Assembly (NCBI RefSeq): GCF_019492185.1
Contig: NZ_JAICCF010000005.1
Location: 248,001 to 312,000 of the forward strand
Length of the DNA stretch: 64,000 nucleotides
From: Chitinophaga rhizophila
GTDB taxonomy: Bacteria; Bacteroidota; Bacteroidia; Chitinophagales; Chitinophagaceae
Direction of reading: 5' to 3'
Part shown: positions 53,795 through 62,844 of the stretch, in pieces
Numbering within the stretch: the first letter of the stretch is position 1
Layout: the number at the start of each line of letters is the position of its first letter
Made by a program: the position numbers and the translations under genes
Notes under the pieces: generated by a model
Databases searched by the model: none
What the model saw: the letters and a program-made list of their open reading frames with translations, nothing else
What the model was told of the DNA's origin: nothing

Positions 53795-56329
53795 ATGAGC
53801 GACATCGATAATACACAACCGACAGACGAATCATTACATAACATCCTCCACCTTGGAGGTATGTATGAAAACTGGTTCCTTGATTACGCATCCTACGTGA
53901 TCCTGGAGCGTGCTGTACCCAGCGTTGAAGATGGTCTGAAACCTGTTCAGCGTCGTATCCTGCATGCTATGAAGGAGATGGACGATGGCCGTTTTAATAA
54001 AGTGGCTAACGTGATAGGTTCCACTATGCAGTTTCACCCGCATGGTGACGCTTCAATCGGTGACGCAATCGTTAACCTCGGACAAAAAGACCTGCTGATA
54101 GACACCCAGGGTAACTGGGGTGATGTACGTACTGGCGACGATGCAGCAGCTCCCCGTTATATAGAGGCACGCCTTTCTAAGTTTGCTCTGGAAGTCGGTT
54201 TCAACCCGAAAACAACCCAGTGGCAGCTCAGTTACGACGGCCGTAAAAATGAACCGCTGGTACTGCCAATGAAGTTCCCGCTGTTGCTCGCTCAGGGCGC
54301 AGAAGGTATCGCCGTTGGTCTGTCCACCAAGATATTACCGCACAACTTTGTAGAACTGCTGGAAGCTTCCATCAAACACCTGAAAGGAAAGAAATTCGAG
54401 ATATTCCCGGATTTCCCTACCGGTGGTATGATCGATGTTGCCAACTATAACGATGGTCGCCGCGGCGGTAAAGTGCGTGTACGGGCACATATCGAAGAGA
54501 AAGACAAGAAGACCCTCCTGATCAAAGACGTGCCTTATGGCGTTACGACTACCGCCCTGATGGAGTCTATCGTAAAAGCTAATGACAATGGTAAGATCAA
54601 GATCAAGAAGGTAGTTGATAACACCGCAAAAGATGTTGAAATTGAAGTACAGCTGGCACCTGGTATCTCCCCGGATATCACCATCGATGCACTGTACGCA
54701 TTCACAGATTGTGAGATCTCCATTTCTCCGAATGCCTGCGTGATCATCGAAGATAAGCCGCGCTTCCTCACAGTAAGCGAACTGCTGAAATCTTCAACAG
54801 AATTTACCCAGGCACTCCTCAGACGTGAACTGGAAATCAGACTGAATGAACTGCAGGACAAATGGCATTATACCTCTCTTGAAAAAATCTTCTTTGAAAA
54901 AGGAATCTATAAAGAACTCGAGCAGAAACATAAGGACTGGGAAGCTGTAATTGTCGCTATCGATAAAGGCTTTGCCCCTTATAAAAAGAACCTGAAAAGA
55001 GAGATTATCCGCGAGGATATCCTGAAACTTACAGAAAAGCCGGTACGTCGTATCTACAGACTAGACATCAACGAACTGAACGAACAGATCAAATCTATCG
55101 AAGCTGATATCAAAGCCGTAAAACATGATCTCGCCAATATCGTTGATTTCACTGTAGCATACTATGAAAATCTGCTGAAGAAATATGGTAAAGGCCGTGA
55201 ACGTATCACAGAAATCAAAACCTTCGATACCATCCAGGTACAACAGGTAGCGATCGCTAATGCCAAGATCTATGTTAACAGAGCAGACGGTTTTATAGGT
55301 ACCTCTCTGAAGAAAGACGAGTTTATTGCTGACTGTTCTGACCTCGACAACATCATCGTATTCAGAAGAGATGGTAAAATGATCATCACCAAAGTGGCCG
55401 ATAAGGTCTTCGTTGGTAAAGATATCATCCATGTAGATGTATTCAGAAAGAATGACGAACGCACTACCTATAACATGATATATGTGGATGGCAAGACTGG
55501 TATGAGTTACGCCAAACGCTTTAATGTAACAGGTATTACCCGTGATAAAGAATATGACCTGACAGTGAAAGGTGAGAAGAACTCCAAAGTCCATTACTTC
55601 TCAGCCAACCCTAACGGTGAAGCGGAAGTAGTGAGCATTCGTCTCAGCCCTAACTGTGCCGCACGTAACAAGGAGTTTGACCTGTATTTTGAAACCATCG
55701 CTATCAAGGGACGTAACTCCCAGGGTAACCAGGTTACCAAATACCCGATCCGTAACGTTAAATTTAAGGAGAAAGGTGTTTCCACACTGTCCGGCCAGAA
55801 AATCTGGTACGATACAGAAGTCGGTCGTCTGAATACAGAAGAACGAGGCGTTTACATTGGCTCATTTGATGGAGATGACAAGATATTAGTTGCATTCAAA
55901 AGCGGATCATACGAACTGACCAGTTTTGAACTCACTAACCGCTATGACCAGAATGAACTGATCTATATTGAGAAATTCAATCCTGAGAAAGTCGTATCCG
56001 CCATCTACTTCGATGCCGACAAGAAACAGTTCAATGCAAAACGTTTCCGGATAGAAACGCAGACCATGAACAACAAGTTCCTGTTCATTAAAGAAGGTGC
56101 CGGCAATTACCTAGAAATGATCACAACGCATTCAGAACCAGTGGTTTTACTGCGTACAGGTAAGAAACGGAATCCAGATGAGGAAGAAGTAAACCTGGCT
56201 GAATTTGTAGAAATAACCAACTACAGAACCGTCGGTACCCGTATCGCCGGAGAAGAACTGATCAGTGCAGAGCTGGCTTCCGAAGAGGAAGAACCAGACG
56301 AAGAAGGTGTTCAGGGCCAATTGTTCTAG
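53795..56329 (+). CDS. parC: DNA topoisomerase IV subunit A
   Basis: The DNA-cleaving subunit of topoisomerase IV, 844 residues. VEDGLKPVQRRILHAM, HPHGDASIGDAIV and PRYIEARLS with the catalytic Tyr in AAPRYIE lie in the first 140 residues; a long coiled segment (about 380-480) and a C-terminal beta-pinwheel with an acidic tail (EEEEPDEEG) follow. The pinwheel lacks an obvious GyrA-box, in keeping with ParC. It is the last gene of the operon and is followed by a strong terminator. Confidence 0.9.
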   Translation: MSDIDNTQPTDESLHNILHLGGMYENWFLDYASYVILERAVPSVEDGLKPVQRRILHAMKEMDDGRFNKVANVIGSTMQFHPHGDASIGDAIVNLGQKDLLIDTQGNWGDVRTGDDAAAPRYIEARLSKFALEVGFNPKTTQWQLSYDGRKNEPLVLPMKFPLLLAQGAEGIAVGLSTKILPHNFVELLEASIKHLKGKKFEIFPDFPTGGMIDVANYNDGRRGGKVRVRAHIEEKDKKTLLIKDVPYGVTTTALMESIVKANDNGKIKIKKVVDNTAKDVEIEVQLAPGISPDITIDALYAFTDCEISISPNACVIIEDKPRFLTVSELLKSSTEFTQALLRRELEIRLNELQDKWHYTSLEKIFFEKGIYKELEQKHKDWEAVIVAIDKGFAPYKKNLKREIIREDILKLTEKPVRRIYRLDINELNEQIKSIEADIKAVKHDLANIVDFTVAYYENLLKKYGKGRERITEIKTFDTIQVQQVAIANAKIYVNRADGFIGTSLKKDEFIADCSDLDNIIVFRRDGKMIITKVADKVFVGKDIIHVDVFRKNDERTTYNMIYVDGKTGMSYAKRFNVTGITRDKEYDLTVKGEKNSKVHYFSANPNGEAEVVSIRLSPNCAARNKEFDLYFETIAIKGRNSQGNQVTKYPIRNVKFKEKGVSTLSGQKIWYDTEVGRLNTEERGVYIGSFDGDDKILVAFKSGSYELTSFELTNRYDQNELIYIEKFNPEKVVSAIYFDADKKQFNAKRFRIETQTMNNKFLFIKEGAGNYLEMITTHSEPVVLLRTGKKRNPDEEEVNLAEFVEITNYRTVGTRIAGEELISAELASEEEEPDEEGVQGQLF

Positions 56330-56347
56330 TTATAACATATTGATTTT

Positions 56348-56386
56348 AAAGCCGTTCTGTTATTTACAGAACGGCTTTTTGTTTTT
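56348..56386 (+). terminator. Terminator of the parE-parC operon
   Basis: AAAGCCGTTCTGT pairs exactly with ACAGAACGGCTTT over a 5-nt loop, then Ts. Confidence 0.92.
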
Positions 56387-56459
56387 GGACCATCCATCAA
56401 ACCCTGCACTATCCATTCTCCTGATTTCATGAGCCAACCTGTTTCCTTTGATTATTTCT

Positions 56460-56581
56460 TTACTAATGTCTTATACCATCGGGGTACCAATAGGTCACCA
56501 GAAGGGCACCTGAATATCCCCGGGATATCCAAGTGCCCTTCTAGTGACCTATTGGTGCACGGATAATATGAAACATAAAGC
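56460..56581. repeat. MITE-like palindromic element, copy 2
   Basis: Two 35-base arms (56486-56520 and 56522-56556) with three mismatches, centred on ATATCCCCGGGATAT. The right arm matches 29 of 34 bases of copy 1 at 25911-26042, and both copies are followed, at the same 20-base distance, by GAAACATnAAGC. The left side carries TAATGTCTT at the mirrored place. It lies between the parC operon and a minus-strand gene. Confidence 0.85.
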
Positions 56582-56639
56582 CTTATCAGACGGAAAAATG
56601 TCTGAAAAAGTAGCAACAATTAAAGTCAGGAAATTGTGT

Positions 56640-57626
56640 CTATTTCTGCTTTTTGCCTTTCGGCTTTTTGGAATCCTGGATACTCTCATTTATTTCTTCA
56701 GCAGTACGTGGATTTGTCATCCTTTTTTGCCGCTGATTCAATGGCTGATCTACCGGAACCTTACCTTGGGGGAGCGCGTCATGGAAAACTTTTTCTATAT
56801 GTACCCACTTACCTGCTTTCCACTTGAATCCTTCGTAGTCCAGATCTGGTACAAAGGTAGATGGTTTAGACGGTTGATTGGTTTCTGAGATCAGGTGGTC
56901 ATAAACGATCATGTCCATTTCCGGATTGTAGCTAAGACTGATAGTAGCCTCTTTCTTATACTCCAGGATGAAGCGGTTACGGGCTTTTTTAGGAATGGTA
57001 TCTTCTGCGAAGCTGAAGAAAGGGCCTCCAAAGACAGGCTCGCCTTCCTTGAACGTCAGCATATCGATCATTTTCTTCTGGCTGCGTATATTGTTGGCAT
57101 CCCATCCGAAAAGGGTATAATAGTCTTTGTTAAAATAGCGGCGGTGCAGCACTTTGTAGTACAGGCAGCCATACCAGTTTTTATTGCTGGTAATGGTGTC
57201 GGGATTATTGATATAGTCCGACGCATCAAACAGGGGGAACAGTTTCAGCTCACCACCCTCAGTCCTCATCTGGATAGCTCCGTAGTGTCTGAAAAAGGTA
57301 GTTTCCTGCTCTACACCCCAGGAGAAAATACGAAATGCGCTATCTGCCGGGTATTGAACAGAGATCGTCTTCAGCGAGTCAAACCTGAAGTAAAAAGAGG
57401 CAGGCGTTTTCAGCGCGCGTACCAGCCTGGGAATGAAGCTGTCATTGGCCTGCTGCCTGGTAGCCTCGTCCCGTCCTCTGACAATCTTCTCTGCCAGAAT
57501 TTGCAGGGTATCCTGCTGTGCACGCATAATAGCCTCGTTATCAGCACTGATTCTTACTTTCTGAGCGCGCACGCTTGCAGTAGTAAAAAATGTACAGCAT
57601 AACAATAGAAAACAGACTCTGATCAT
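56640..57626 (-). CDS. Exported protein of unknown function
   Basis: A 328-residue protein with a signal peptide (about 1-21, ending SVRAQ). The mature part has a conserved-looking core, LKTISVQYPADSAFRIFSW, TEGGELKLFPLFD, YGCLYYKVL and FTLFGWDANN-like (YYTLFGWDANNIRS), then FILEYKKEATISLSYNPEMDMIVYDHLI, suggesting a beta-rich domain, and a basic tail (about 300-328) with clusters of Lys. It resembles secreted proteins of Bacteroidota with no assigned role. It is the last minus-strand gene after gmhB (51 bp gap, -7-like CAAATTTA at 57673-57680). Function unknown. Confidence 0.7.
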   Translation of the reverse strand: MIRVCFLLLCCTFFTTASVRAQKVRISADNEAIMRAQQDTLQILAEKIVRGRDEATRQQANDSFIPRLVRALKTPASFYFRFDSLKTISVQYPADSAFRIFSWGVEQETTFFRHYGAIQMRTEGGELKLFPLFDASDYINNPDTITSNKNWYGCLYYKVLHRRYFNKDYYTLFGWDANNIRSQKKMIDMLTFKEGEPVFGGPFFSFAEDTIPKKARNRFILEYKKEATISLSYNPEMDMIVYDHLISETNQPSKPSTFVPDLDYEGFKWKAGKWVHIEKVFHDALPQGKVPVDQPLNQRQKRMTNPRTAEEINESIQDSKKPKGKKQK

Positions 57627-57677
57627 AATCTAAGTTGAGATTGAAACTACAGGCTTATTACGTTATATAATACAAAT

Positions 57678-58217
57678 TTATTGTATGAGCCCGGAAAATT
57701 CCAGCAGACCACTACAGCGGTAGTCCATCTGCGGATGCGGGAATGGCAATTCAGGTTTAGTAGAAGGGATGAATACGGTCGTCATTCCCTGGTCTTTTCC
57801 GAATTTCATATCACTCAGCGTATTTCCTACCATAATAGCTTTGGTAAAATCTATTTCCGGGAAGTCTGCCTTTGCCTGTTGTGCCATACCATTATTCGGT
57901 TTACGGCATGGGCTGTCATTATTAACGTCCGGACAATAATAAATTCTATCTATCCTGCCACCCTGCGCCGAAATTGCTTCCAGCATTTTAGTATGTATTT
58001 CCTGCAACCCTACGTCTGTGAGGAGGCCTCTGCCAATACAACGCTGGTTGGTTACAAGCACAATACGGCTGAACTTTTTCGCCAGGATATTTAAAGCAGC
58101 TAATACACCTTCTTCAAATTGGAACATGTCCCAGCTTAGTACATAGCCATCTTTGATCTCATTGTTGATTACGCCGTCTCTGTCGAGGAACAATGTCCAG
58201 GAAGCATCAATATGCAT
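57678..58217 (-). CDS. gmhB: D-glycero-D-manno-heptose 1,7-bisphosphate phosphatase
   Basis: A 179-residue HAD-family phosphatase. The nucleophile motif is FLDRDGVINNE (DxDGV), with VTNQRCIGRG as motif II and KPNNGMAQQA followed by MVGNTLSDM as motif III. The Cys/His loop PDVNNDSPCRKPN is typical of HisB-N/GmhB proteins. It removes the 7-phosphate from heptose bisphosphate in GDP-heptose synthesis. It is next to hddC (12-bp gap), gmhA and hddA, all on the same strand, so the pathway assignment is well supported. Confidence 0.9.
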   Translation of the reverse strand: MHIDASWTLFLDRDGVINNEIKDGYVLSWDMFQFEEGVLAALNILAKKFSRIVLVTNQRCIGRGLLTDVGLQEIHTKMLEAISAQGGRIDRIYYCPDVNNDSPCRKPNNGMAQQAKADFPEIDFTKAIMVGNTLSDMKFGKDQGMTTVFIPSTKPELPFPHPQMDYRCSGLLEFSGLIQ

Positions 58218-58229
58218 ATTGCTTATTAC

Positions 58230-58925
58230 TTATGAGCGGAAATCCAGTTGTACCTGCTCATAATCAGCTGGTATCCCGATGTCAATAAAATAGGTGTCGC
58301 TTACGAAGCCGAAGACCTGCTGATTATTCACCTGTGGCTCCAGCACTTCCTTCTCAAACGAGAACTGTTGTGGCAATCCAAGGCTTTGCAGATAGGCTTT
58401 GGAGGTCAGATATACGCCGCCATTGATCAGTCCTTCTTTACAATACTGTTTCTCAAGGAAAGCGGTCACCCGTCCCTGAGCATCCAGTTGTACACTGCCA
58501 TAGCGCTCGAACTCACTCATAGGCTTCAGGGCTAGTGTCAGGTTGCTGGCTGTCTGTTGATGGAAGGTATGTAAGTCCGCTAGGGAAACGTCAAAGAAGG
58601 TATCTCCGTTTACGACGATGCAATCGTTCCCTTTGATGTGGGAAATTGCGTTAAGTATGGCACCGCCTGTACCTAATGGTTCCGGTTCGGTTGCATAGGT
58701 AAGTGTGAGCGGAAGATTTGCCTGTTCACACCATTCTATCACCTGTTCAGATTTATATCCGAGGGACAGTACAACATGCGTAATGCCCTGTTTTATCAGA
58801 TATTGGAGCAGATAATGTAGAAAAGGGTGGTCATTCACCGGAGCCATACATTTCGGCTTGTCTGCCACTACGCTGCGCAGGCGGGTACCAAGGCCGCCGG
58901 CAAGTACAATACATTCCTGAATCAT
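58230..58925 (-). CDS. hddC: Heptose 1-phosphate nucleotidyltransferase (HddC-like)
   Basis: A 231-residue nucleotidyltransferase. The N-terminal LAGGLGTRLRSVVADKPKCM is the nucleotide- and phosphate-binding signature; PLGTGGAILNA and VVNGDTFFDV follow. In the GDP-heptose pathway this enzyme couples D-glycero-alpha-D-manno-heptose 1-phosphate with GTP. The gene overlaps gmhA by four bases (ATGA), so translation is coupled. From sequence alone a related hexose 1-phosphate enzyme is possible, but the neighbours fix the call. Confidence 0.85.
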   Translation of the reverse strand: MIQECIVLAGGLGTRLRSVVADKPKCMAPVNDHPFLHYLLQYLIKQGITHVVLSLGYKSEQVIEWCEQANLPLTLTYATEPEPLGTGGAILNAISHIKGNDCIVVNGDTFFDVSLADLHTFHQQTASNLTLALKPMSEFERYGSVQLDAQGRVTAFLEKQYCKEGLINGGVYLTSKAYLQSLGLPQQFSFEKEVLEPQVNNQQVFGFVSDTYFIDIGIPADYEQVQLDFRS

Positions 58926-59497
58926 GGGAAGAGGTTGTTTTCAACGATTTCGCAGATGATATGTCCGACGGTGATGTGCGATTCCTGGATACGCGGAGTA
59001 TCGTTGGAGGGCACATTCAGCAGATAGTCGCTGCCGTCTTTCATTTTACCACCAGAGTGACCAGTCATGCTCACAATGATCATTCCTTTGCTTTTGGCAA
59101 CTTTATATGCTTCCAGGATATTCACAGAGTTTCCGGAGGTAGATATACCCACCAGTACATCACCTGGCTGACCGATACCCCTAAGTATACGGGCGTATAC
59201 CTGGTCATAGCCATAGTCATTGCCTACAGCAGTCATATAGGAGGTATTGCAATGGAGTGCTTCTGCGTAGAGCGGTGTTCTGTCTTTGTAGAAGCGTCCA
59301 GAAAACTCTGCCGCGAGGTGCTGTGCATCTGCTGCACTACCGCCATTTCCGCAGAAAAGGATTTTATGTCCTTGTTGCAGACTACCGGTAATAACATTTG
59401 CTACCTGTTGTATCGTATTAATGAGGTTAGCATCTTCACAGATGGCCTGTTTTACAGCGATGCTTTCCTGTATGGTTTTAATGATATTATTGTTCAT
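58922..59497 (-). CDS. gmhA: Phosphoheptose isomerase (SIS domain)
   Basis: A 191-residue SIS-domain isomerase that turns sedoheptulose 7-phosphate into D-glycero-D-manno-heptose 7-phosphate. Visible motifs: ILFCGNGGSAADAQHLAAEF (about 47-66), STSGNSVNILEA (about 119-130), and a conserved IVGH-like HITVGHIICE near the C-terminus that completes the Zn site. It overlaps hddC by four bases and starts 27 bp after the hddA stop. Confidence 0.92.
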   Translation of the reverse strand: MNNNIIKTIQESIAVKQAICEDANLINTIQQVANVITGSLQQGHKILFCGNGGSAADAQHLAAEFSGRFYKDRTPLYAEALHCNTSYMTAVGNDYGYDQVYARILRGIGQPGDVLVGISTSGNSVNILEAYKVAKSKGMIIVSMTGHSGGKMKDGSDYLLNVPSNDTPRIQESHITVGHIICEIVENNLFP

Positions 59498-59524
59498 AGA
59501 ATGTTGTCGTTGTCAGTTGAGTAA

Positions 59525-60544
59525 TTACATGCTCCAGCTGTTAATGCCGTTATGTGTGAAGTGATAACGTTTAACCTGTCCGCCGAAACCATTCAATGCA
59601 TTTACTACGCTGTAGCGGGTATTACCCGGGCAATAGAAGATCATGAATCCACCACCGCCTGCGCCTGAGATCTTACCACCGGAAGCGCCTGCGCGTTTTG
59701 CAGCTTCATAGATATCATCCAGTTGTGAATTGGTGATGCCTTTGGCCATATTCTTTTTATGCTGGAAGCCGAAGTCCAGGATATCACCTATCTTGTCAAT
59801 ACTACCACGCAGAAGCGCTTCTTTCATCATAACAGCCTGTTCTTTCAGGTGATGCATTGCTTCTATGGACGCTTCTTTTTTCTCATGCACGTTCTTCTGC
59901 TGTTCAGAGATAATGCTGCTGGATAAGCGGCTGGTAGAGGTATAGTACAAAACCAGGTTGTTTTCCAGTTCATCCAGGTATTTCTCTTTGATGCGTAACG
60001 GGTTTACGATTACTTTATCATCATGATAAAACTCCATAAAGTTGACACCACCGAATGTAGCTGCATATTGATCCTGTTTTCCACCAGCCTGTTTCAGATC
60101 TTCTCTCTCAATTACGTAAGCCAGATGAGCCATATCATATTCCCCGAGCGGCAATTTCAGCCACTCAGCAAAAGCGCCGAGAACAGCTACTACCAGGGTA
60201 GAAGAAGTACCCAAACCGGAACCTGCAGGCGCATCTACGAAGGTCGTCAGTTTGAAGCCGGAAGGAATACCGTAATCCTGGTGGATACGGTTAATTACGC
60301 CTTTCAGTATATCCAGCTGACCATCCAGGGGAAGCGGAAAGGTAGCATCGCATACCAGTGTTTCACACCTGTCGGCACATTCAAAGTACACTTTCTTTTC
60401 AGTGATAGGTTCGATGGCTGCACGGGCATAGAGGGAAATAGTGGCATTAAGTATTGCGCCGCCATACATATCTGAATAGGGGCTTACATCTGTACCGCCT
60501 CCGGCCAGGCCCAGGCGTAATGGTGCTTTGCTACGATAGATCAC
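59525..60544 (-). CDS. hddA: D-glycero-alpha-D-manno-heptose 7-phosphate kinase
   Basis: A 339-residue GHMP-family kinase that phosphorylates the heptose 7-phosphate at C1 with alpha configuration, committing it to GDP-heptose rather than ADP-heptose. The N-terminal SKAPLRLGLAGGGTD and the ATP loop DAPAGSGLGTSST are family marks, with SGAGGGGFMIF as the third motif. The start is GTG 60544. A gap of 162 bp and a terminator on this strand separate it from the glycosyltransferase gene upstream, so it begins a new unit. Confidence 0.9.
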   Translation of the reverse strand: MIYRSKAPLRLGLAGGGTDVSPYSDMYGGAILNATISLYARAAIEPITEKKVYFECADRCETLVCDATFPLPLDGQLDILKGVINRIHQDYGIPSGFKLTTFVDAPAGSGLGTSSTLVVAVLGAFAEWLKLPLGEYDMAHLAYVIEREDLKQAGGKQDQYAATFGGVNFMEFYHDDKVIVNPLRIKEKYLDELENNLVLYYTSTSRLSSSIISEQQKNVHEKKEASIEAMHHLKEQAVMMKEALLRGSIDKIGDILDFGFQHKKNMAKGITNSQLDDIYEAAKRAGASGGKISGAGGGGFMIFYCPGNTRYSVVNALNGFGGQVKRYHFTHNGINSWSM

Positions 60545-60644
60545 AGTAATTCCGTTTTTATAAGTGCTGCAAGATAAAACAATTGCGCATGCATATTTAG
60601 CGATCTTGTTTAAAAGAAGTTAAAATATTATATATATCGCCTGT

Positions 60645-60687
60645 ACAAAAAAATAACCGGAAAGATCTGGTTAAATCTTTCCGGTTA
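60645..60687 (-). terminator. Terminator between GT4 gene and hddA
   Basis: A perfect 13-bp stem (60654-60666 with 60675-60687) and, on the minus strand, a run of seven Ts. Confidence 0.92.
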
Positions 60688-60706
60688 GTATAGCGTGTAA
60701 ATGAAC

Positions 60707-61840
60707 TTACTTATTAGCGATCAGGCGTTTAATTTCACCTGCCAGCCGCTCCCACGAATACTGTTTCTTTTCAGTACGTACAGCCGCTGACATGTCAGCT
60801 TCCCGGTTATCAGCATAATATCTGACGATCGCGGTTGCTATATCAGTAGGGTCTGGTTCACATTGGAAGCCGACAATATCATCTGGGACCATTTCAACCA
60901 GTCCGCCCACACGGGTAACTACCATTGGCTTTTCAAAGTGATAGGCAATCTGTGAAATACCGCTCTGTGTAGCGCTTTTGTAGGGCTGTACGACCAGGTC
61001 TGCTGCGCAGAAGTAGTTTTTCACAGCTGCATCTGCAATGAAGTCATTGTGCATAAGCACTTTATCACCAAGTTGCAGGTCTTCCAGCAGTTTCATGATA
61101 GGGGCAGCATCTCCATAGAACTCACCTGCCACTATCAGCCGTATGTCCATTGCCTTAATCCTTTCATCGGCCATTGCCTGTATCAGGAGGTCGAGGCCTT
61201 TATACTTACGGATAAATCCGAAGAAAAGAATATACTTTTTATCCTGTTCCAGCTTCAGTTGTTCCCTGGCATCGGTTTTTGATATCGCCGGACCATAGTT
61301 ATCGTAGATAGGGTGGGGGATCAGAGAAGCGGGTTTACCTGGTTCAAATTGGCGCAGATCATCCAGGACAGACTGACTCATAGCGATAAAAGCGTCTACT
61401 GGTTTGAGGAAGTACCTGGTAAAGGGCACATCACCGGGTCTCTTCTCATGCGGTATTACATTGTCGAGGATGGATACCACCCTGGTCTTTTTGCTTTTGC
61501 CCAGGCGCAGCAGAGTACCAAGACAGGGCCCCATGAAAGGGAGCCAGTATTTGGTAACAATGAGATCGGGTTGCCATTTCCGGATCATGCGGCCAACCTT
61601 GATCCAGTTCAGTGGGTTCACTGAGTTGATCAGTCTGCGGATACGCAGGTGAGTTGGTGCAGGAGCATCGGAGTACTGGCTGGTTCCGGGAAACAGGAAA
61701 GAAGGGTATTGCAGCGTGAATGTCCAGATTTCTACTTCTGCATCTTTCTGTAATTCTTCTGCCAGTCTTTCATTGTAAGCAGCCAATCCGCCTCTGTAAG
61801 GCCAGGCAGGTCCGAGAAAAAGGATTTTCTTTTTACCCAT
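60707..61840 (-). CDS. Glycosyltransferase, family GT4-like
   Basis: A 377-residue GT-B glycosyltransferase, retaining type. The N-terminal KKKILFLGPAWPYRGGLAAYNERLA is the acceptor-domain start; KYILFFGFIRKYKGLDLLIQA is the donor-domain motif; and a C-terminal EX7E-like segment is seen around PYKSATQSGISQIAYHFEKPMV. It likely acts in synthesis of a surface glycan. The GT2 gene precedes it by six bp, so the two are one message, ending at the terminator at 60645-60687. Donor and acceptor are unknown. Confidence 0.87.
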   Translation of the reverse strand: MGKKKILFLGPAWPYRGGLAAYNERLAEELQKDAEVEIWTFTLQYPSFLFPGTSQYSDAPAPTHLRIRRLINSVNPLNWIKVGRMIRKWQPDLIVTKYWLPFMGPCLGTLLRLGKSKKTRVVSILDNVIPHEKRPGDVPFTRYFLKPVDAFIAMSQSVLDDLRQFEPGKPASLIPHPIYDNYGPAISKTDAREQLKLEQDKKYILFFGFIRKYKGLDLLIQAMADERIKAMDIRLIVAGEFYGDAAPIMKLLEDLQLGDKVLMHNDFIADAAVKNYFCAADLVVQPYKSATQSGISQIAYHFEKPMVVTRVGGLVEMVPDDIVGFQCEPDPTDIATAIVRYYADNREADMSAAVRTEKKQYSWERLAGEIKRLIANK

Positions 61841-61846
61841 CTGCTG

Positions 61847-62794
61847 TTATTTAGTACGATCAAGGATTGTTTCTACCAGGTATTCGTTCCTTTCAGGTGC
61901 ATTCCTGGTAACCAGTTCACCGATGAAGCCAGTCAGGAAAAGCTGAGATCCTATGATCATAGCCAGCAGTGCCAGAAAGAATATCGGGCGTTCGGTCATC
62001 TTGTACTGAGCGTAGGCAATTTTCTGGATAGCCAGGTACAGTGCGATGCCGAAACCTACGATGAAGGAAAGGGTGCCTAGTGCGCCGAAGAGGTGCATAG
62101 GACGTTTTCCGAATTTACTGATGAACATGATGGACGCCAGATCGAGGAAGCCGTTGATGAAGCGTTCCAGTCCGAACTTGGAGGTGCCGTACTTACGTGC
62201 GCGGTGTTCAACTACTTTCTCACCGATCTTTCTGAATCCATTCCATTTAGCGATAACAGGAATATACCGGTGCATTTCACCATATACTTCTATGCTTTTA
62301 ATGACTTTGCGGCGGTAAGATTTAAGTCCGCAATTCATATCATGCAGGTGTACACCACTCATCCGGGTAGTGGTGTAGTTGTATAATTTAGAAGGAAGGT
62401 TTTTTGTAAGTCTGCTGTCATAACGTTTTTTCTTCCAGCCACTCACCAGGTCAAAGCCATCTTCCTTGATCATGCGGTAGAGTTCAGGAATTTCGTCAGG
62501 ACTATCCTGCAGGTCTGCATCCATCGTAATGATTACGTCGCCCTGAGAGGCTCTGAAACCTTCATTGAGGGCAGCAGATTTACCGTAGTTACGTTGGAAC
62601 TTGATCCCTTTTACGTTAGGATTGGCGGCTGCGATTTGCTGGATGATATCCCAGGAATTATCAGTGCTGCCATCATCTATCATCCATACCTCATATGAGT
62701 ATCGATGCTCCTGCATGACACGGTCAATCCAGGCGGCCAGTTCAGGCAGTGATTCTTCTTCGTTTTTTAAGGGAACGATTACGGAAATATCCAT
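61847..62794 (-). CDS. Glycosyltransferase family 2 with C-terminal membrane spans
   Basis: A 315-residue GT-A glycosyltransferase, related to dolichol-phosphate mannose synthase and GtrB/ArnC. Motifs: VIVPLKNEEESLPEL, IDDGSTDNSW, QRNYGKSAAL, MDADLQDSPDEI (DxD) and MNCGLKSYRR. Two membrane segments lie at about 230-250 and 265-290, typical of undecaprenyl-phosphate sugar transferases. It lies between a DUF4199 gene and the GT4 gene and is probably part of envelope glycan synthesis. The sugar is not known. Confidence 0.9.
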   Translation of the reverse strand: MDISVIVPLKNEEESLPELAAWIDRVMQEHRYSYEVWMIDDGSTDNSWDIIQQIAAANPNVKGIKFQRNYGKSAALNEGFRASQGDVIITMDADLQDSPDEIPELYRMIKEDGFDLVSGWKKKRYDSRLTKNLPSKLYNYTTTRMSGVHLHDMNCGLKSYRRKVIKSIEVYGEMHRYIPVIAKWNGFRKIGEKVVEHRARKYGTSKFGLERFINGFLDLASIMFISKFGKRPMHLFGALGTLSFIVGFGIALYLAIQKIAYAQYKMTERPIFFLALLAMIIGSQLFLTGFIGELVTRNAPERNEYLVETILDRTK

Positions 62795-62844
62795 GTGTTA
62801 TAACAATGTGTTTAGGATGCTTGTCTATCTAATTAAGTGCCAAT

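Noticed and set aside
56544..56888. Plus-strand frame of 114 codons at the end of the secreted-protein gene
   Set aside because: Mostly overlaps the C-terminal coding part of the minus-strand gene and begins within the flank of the palindromic element; no homology seen.
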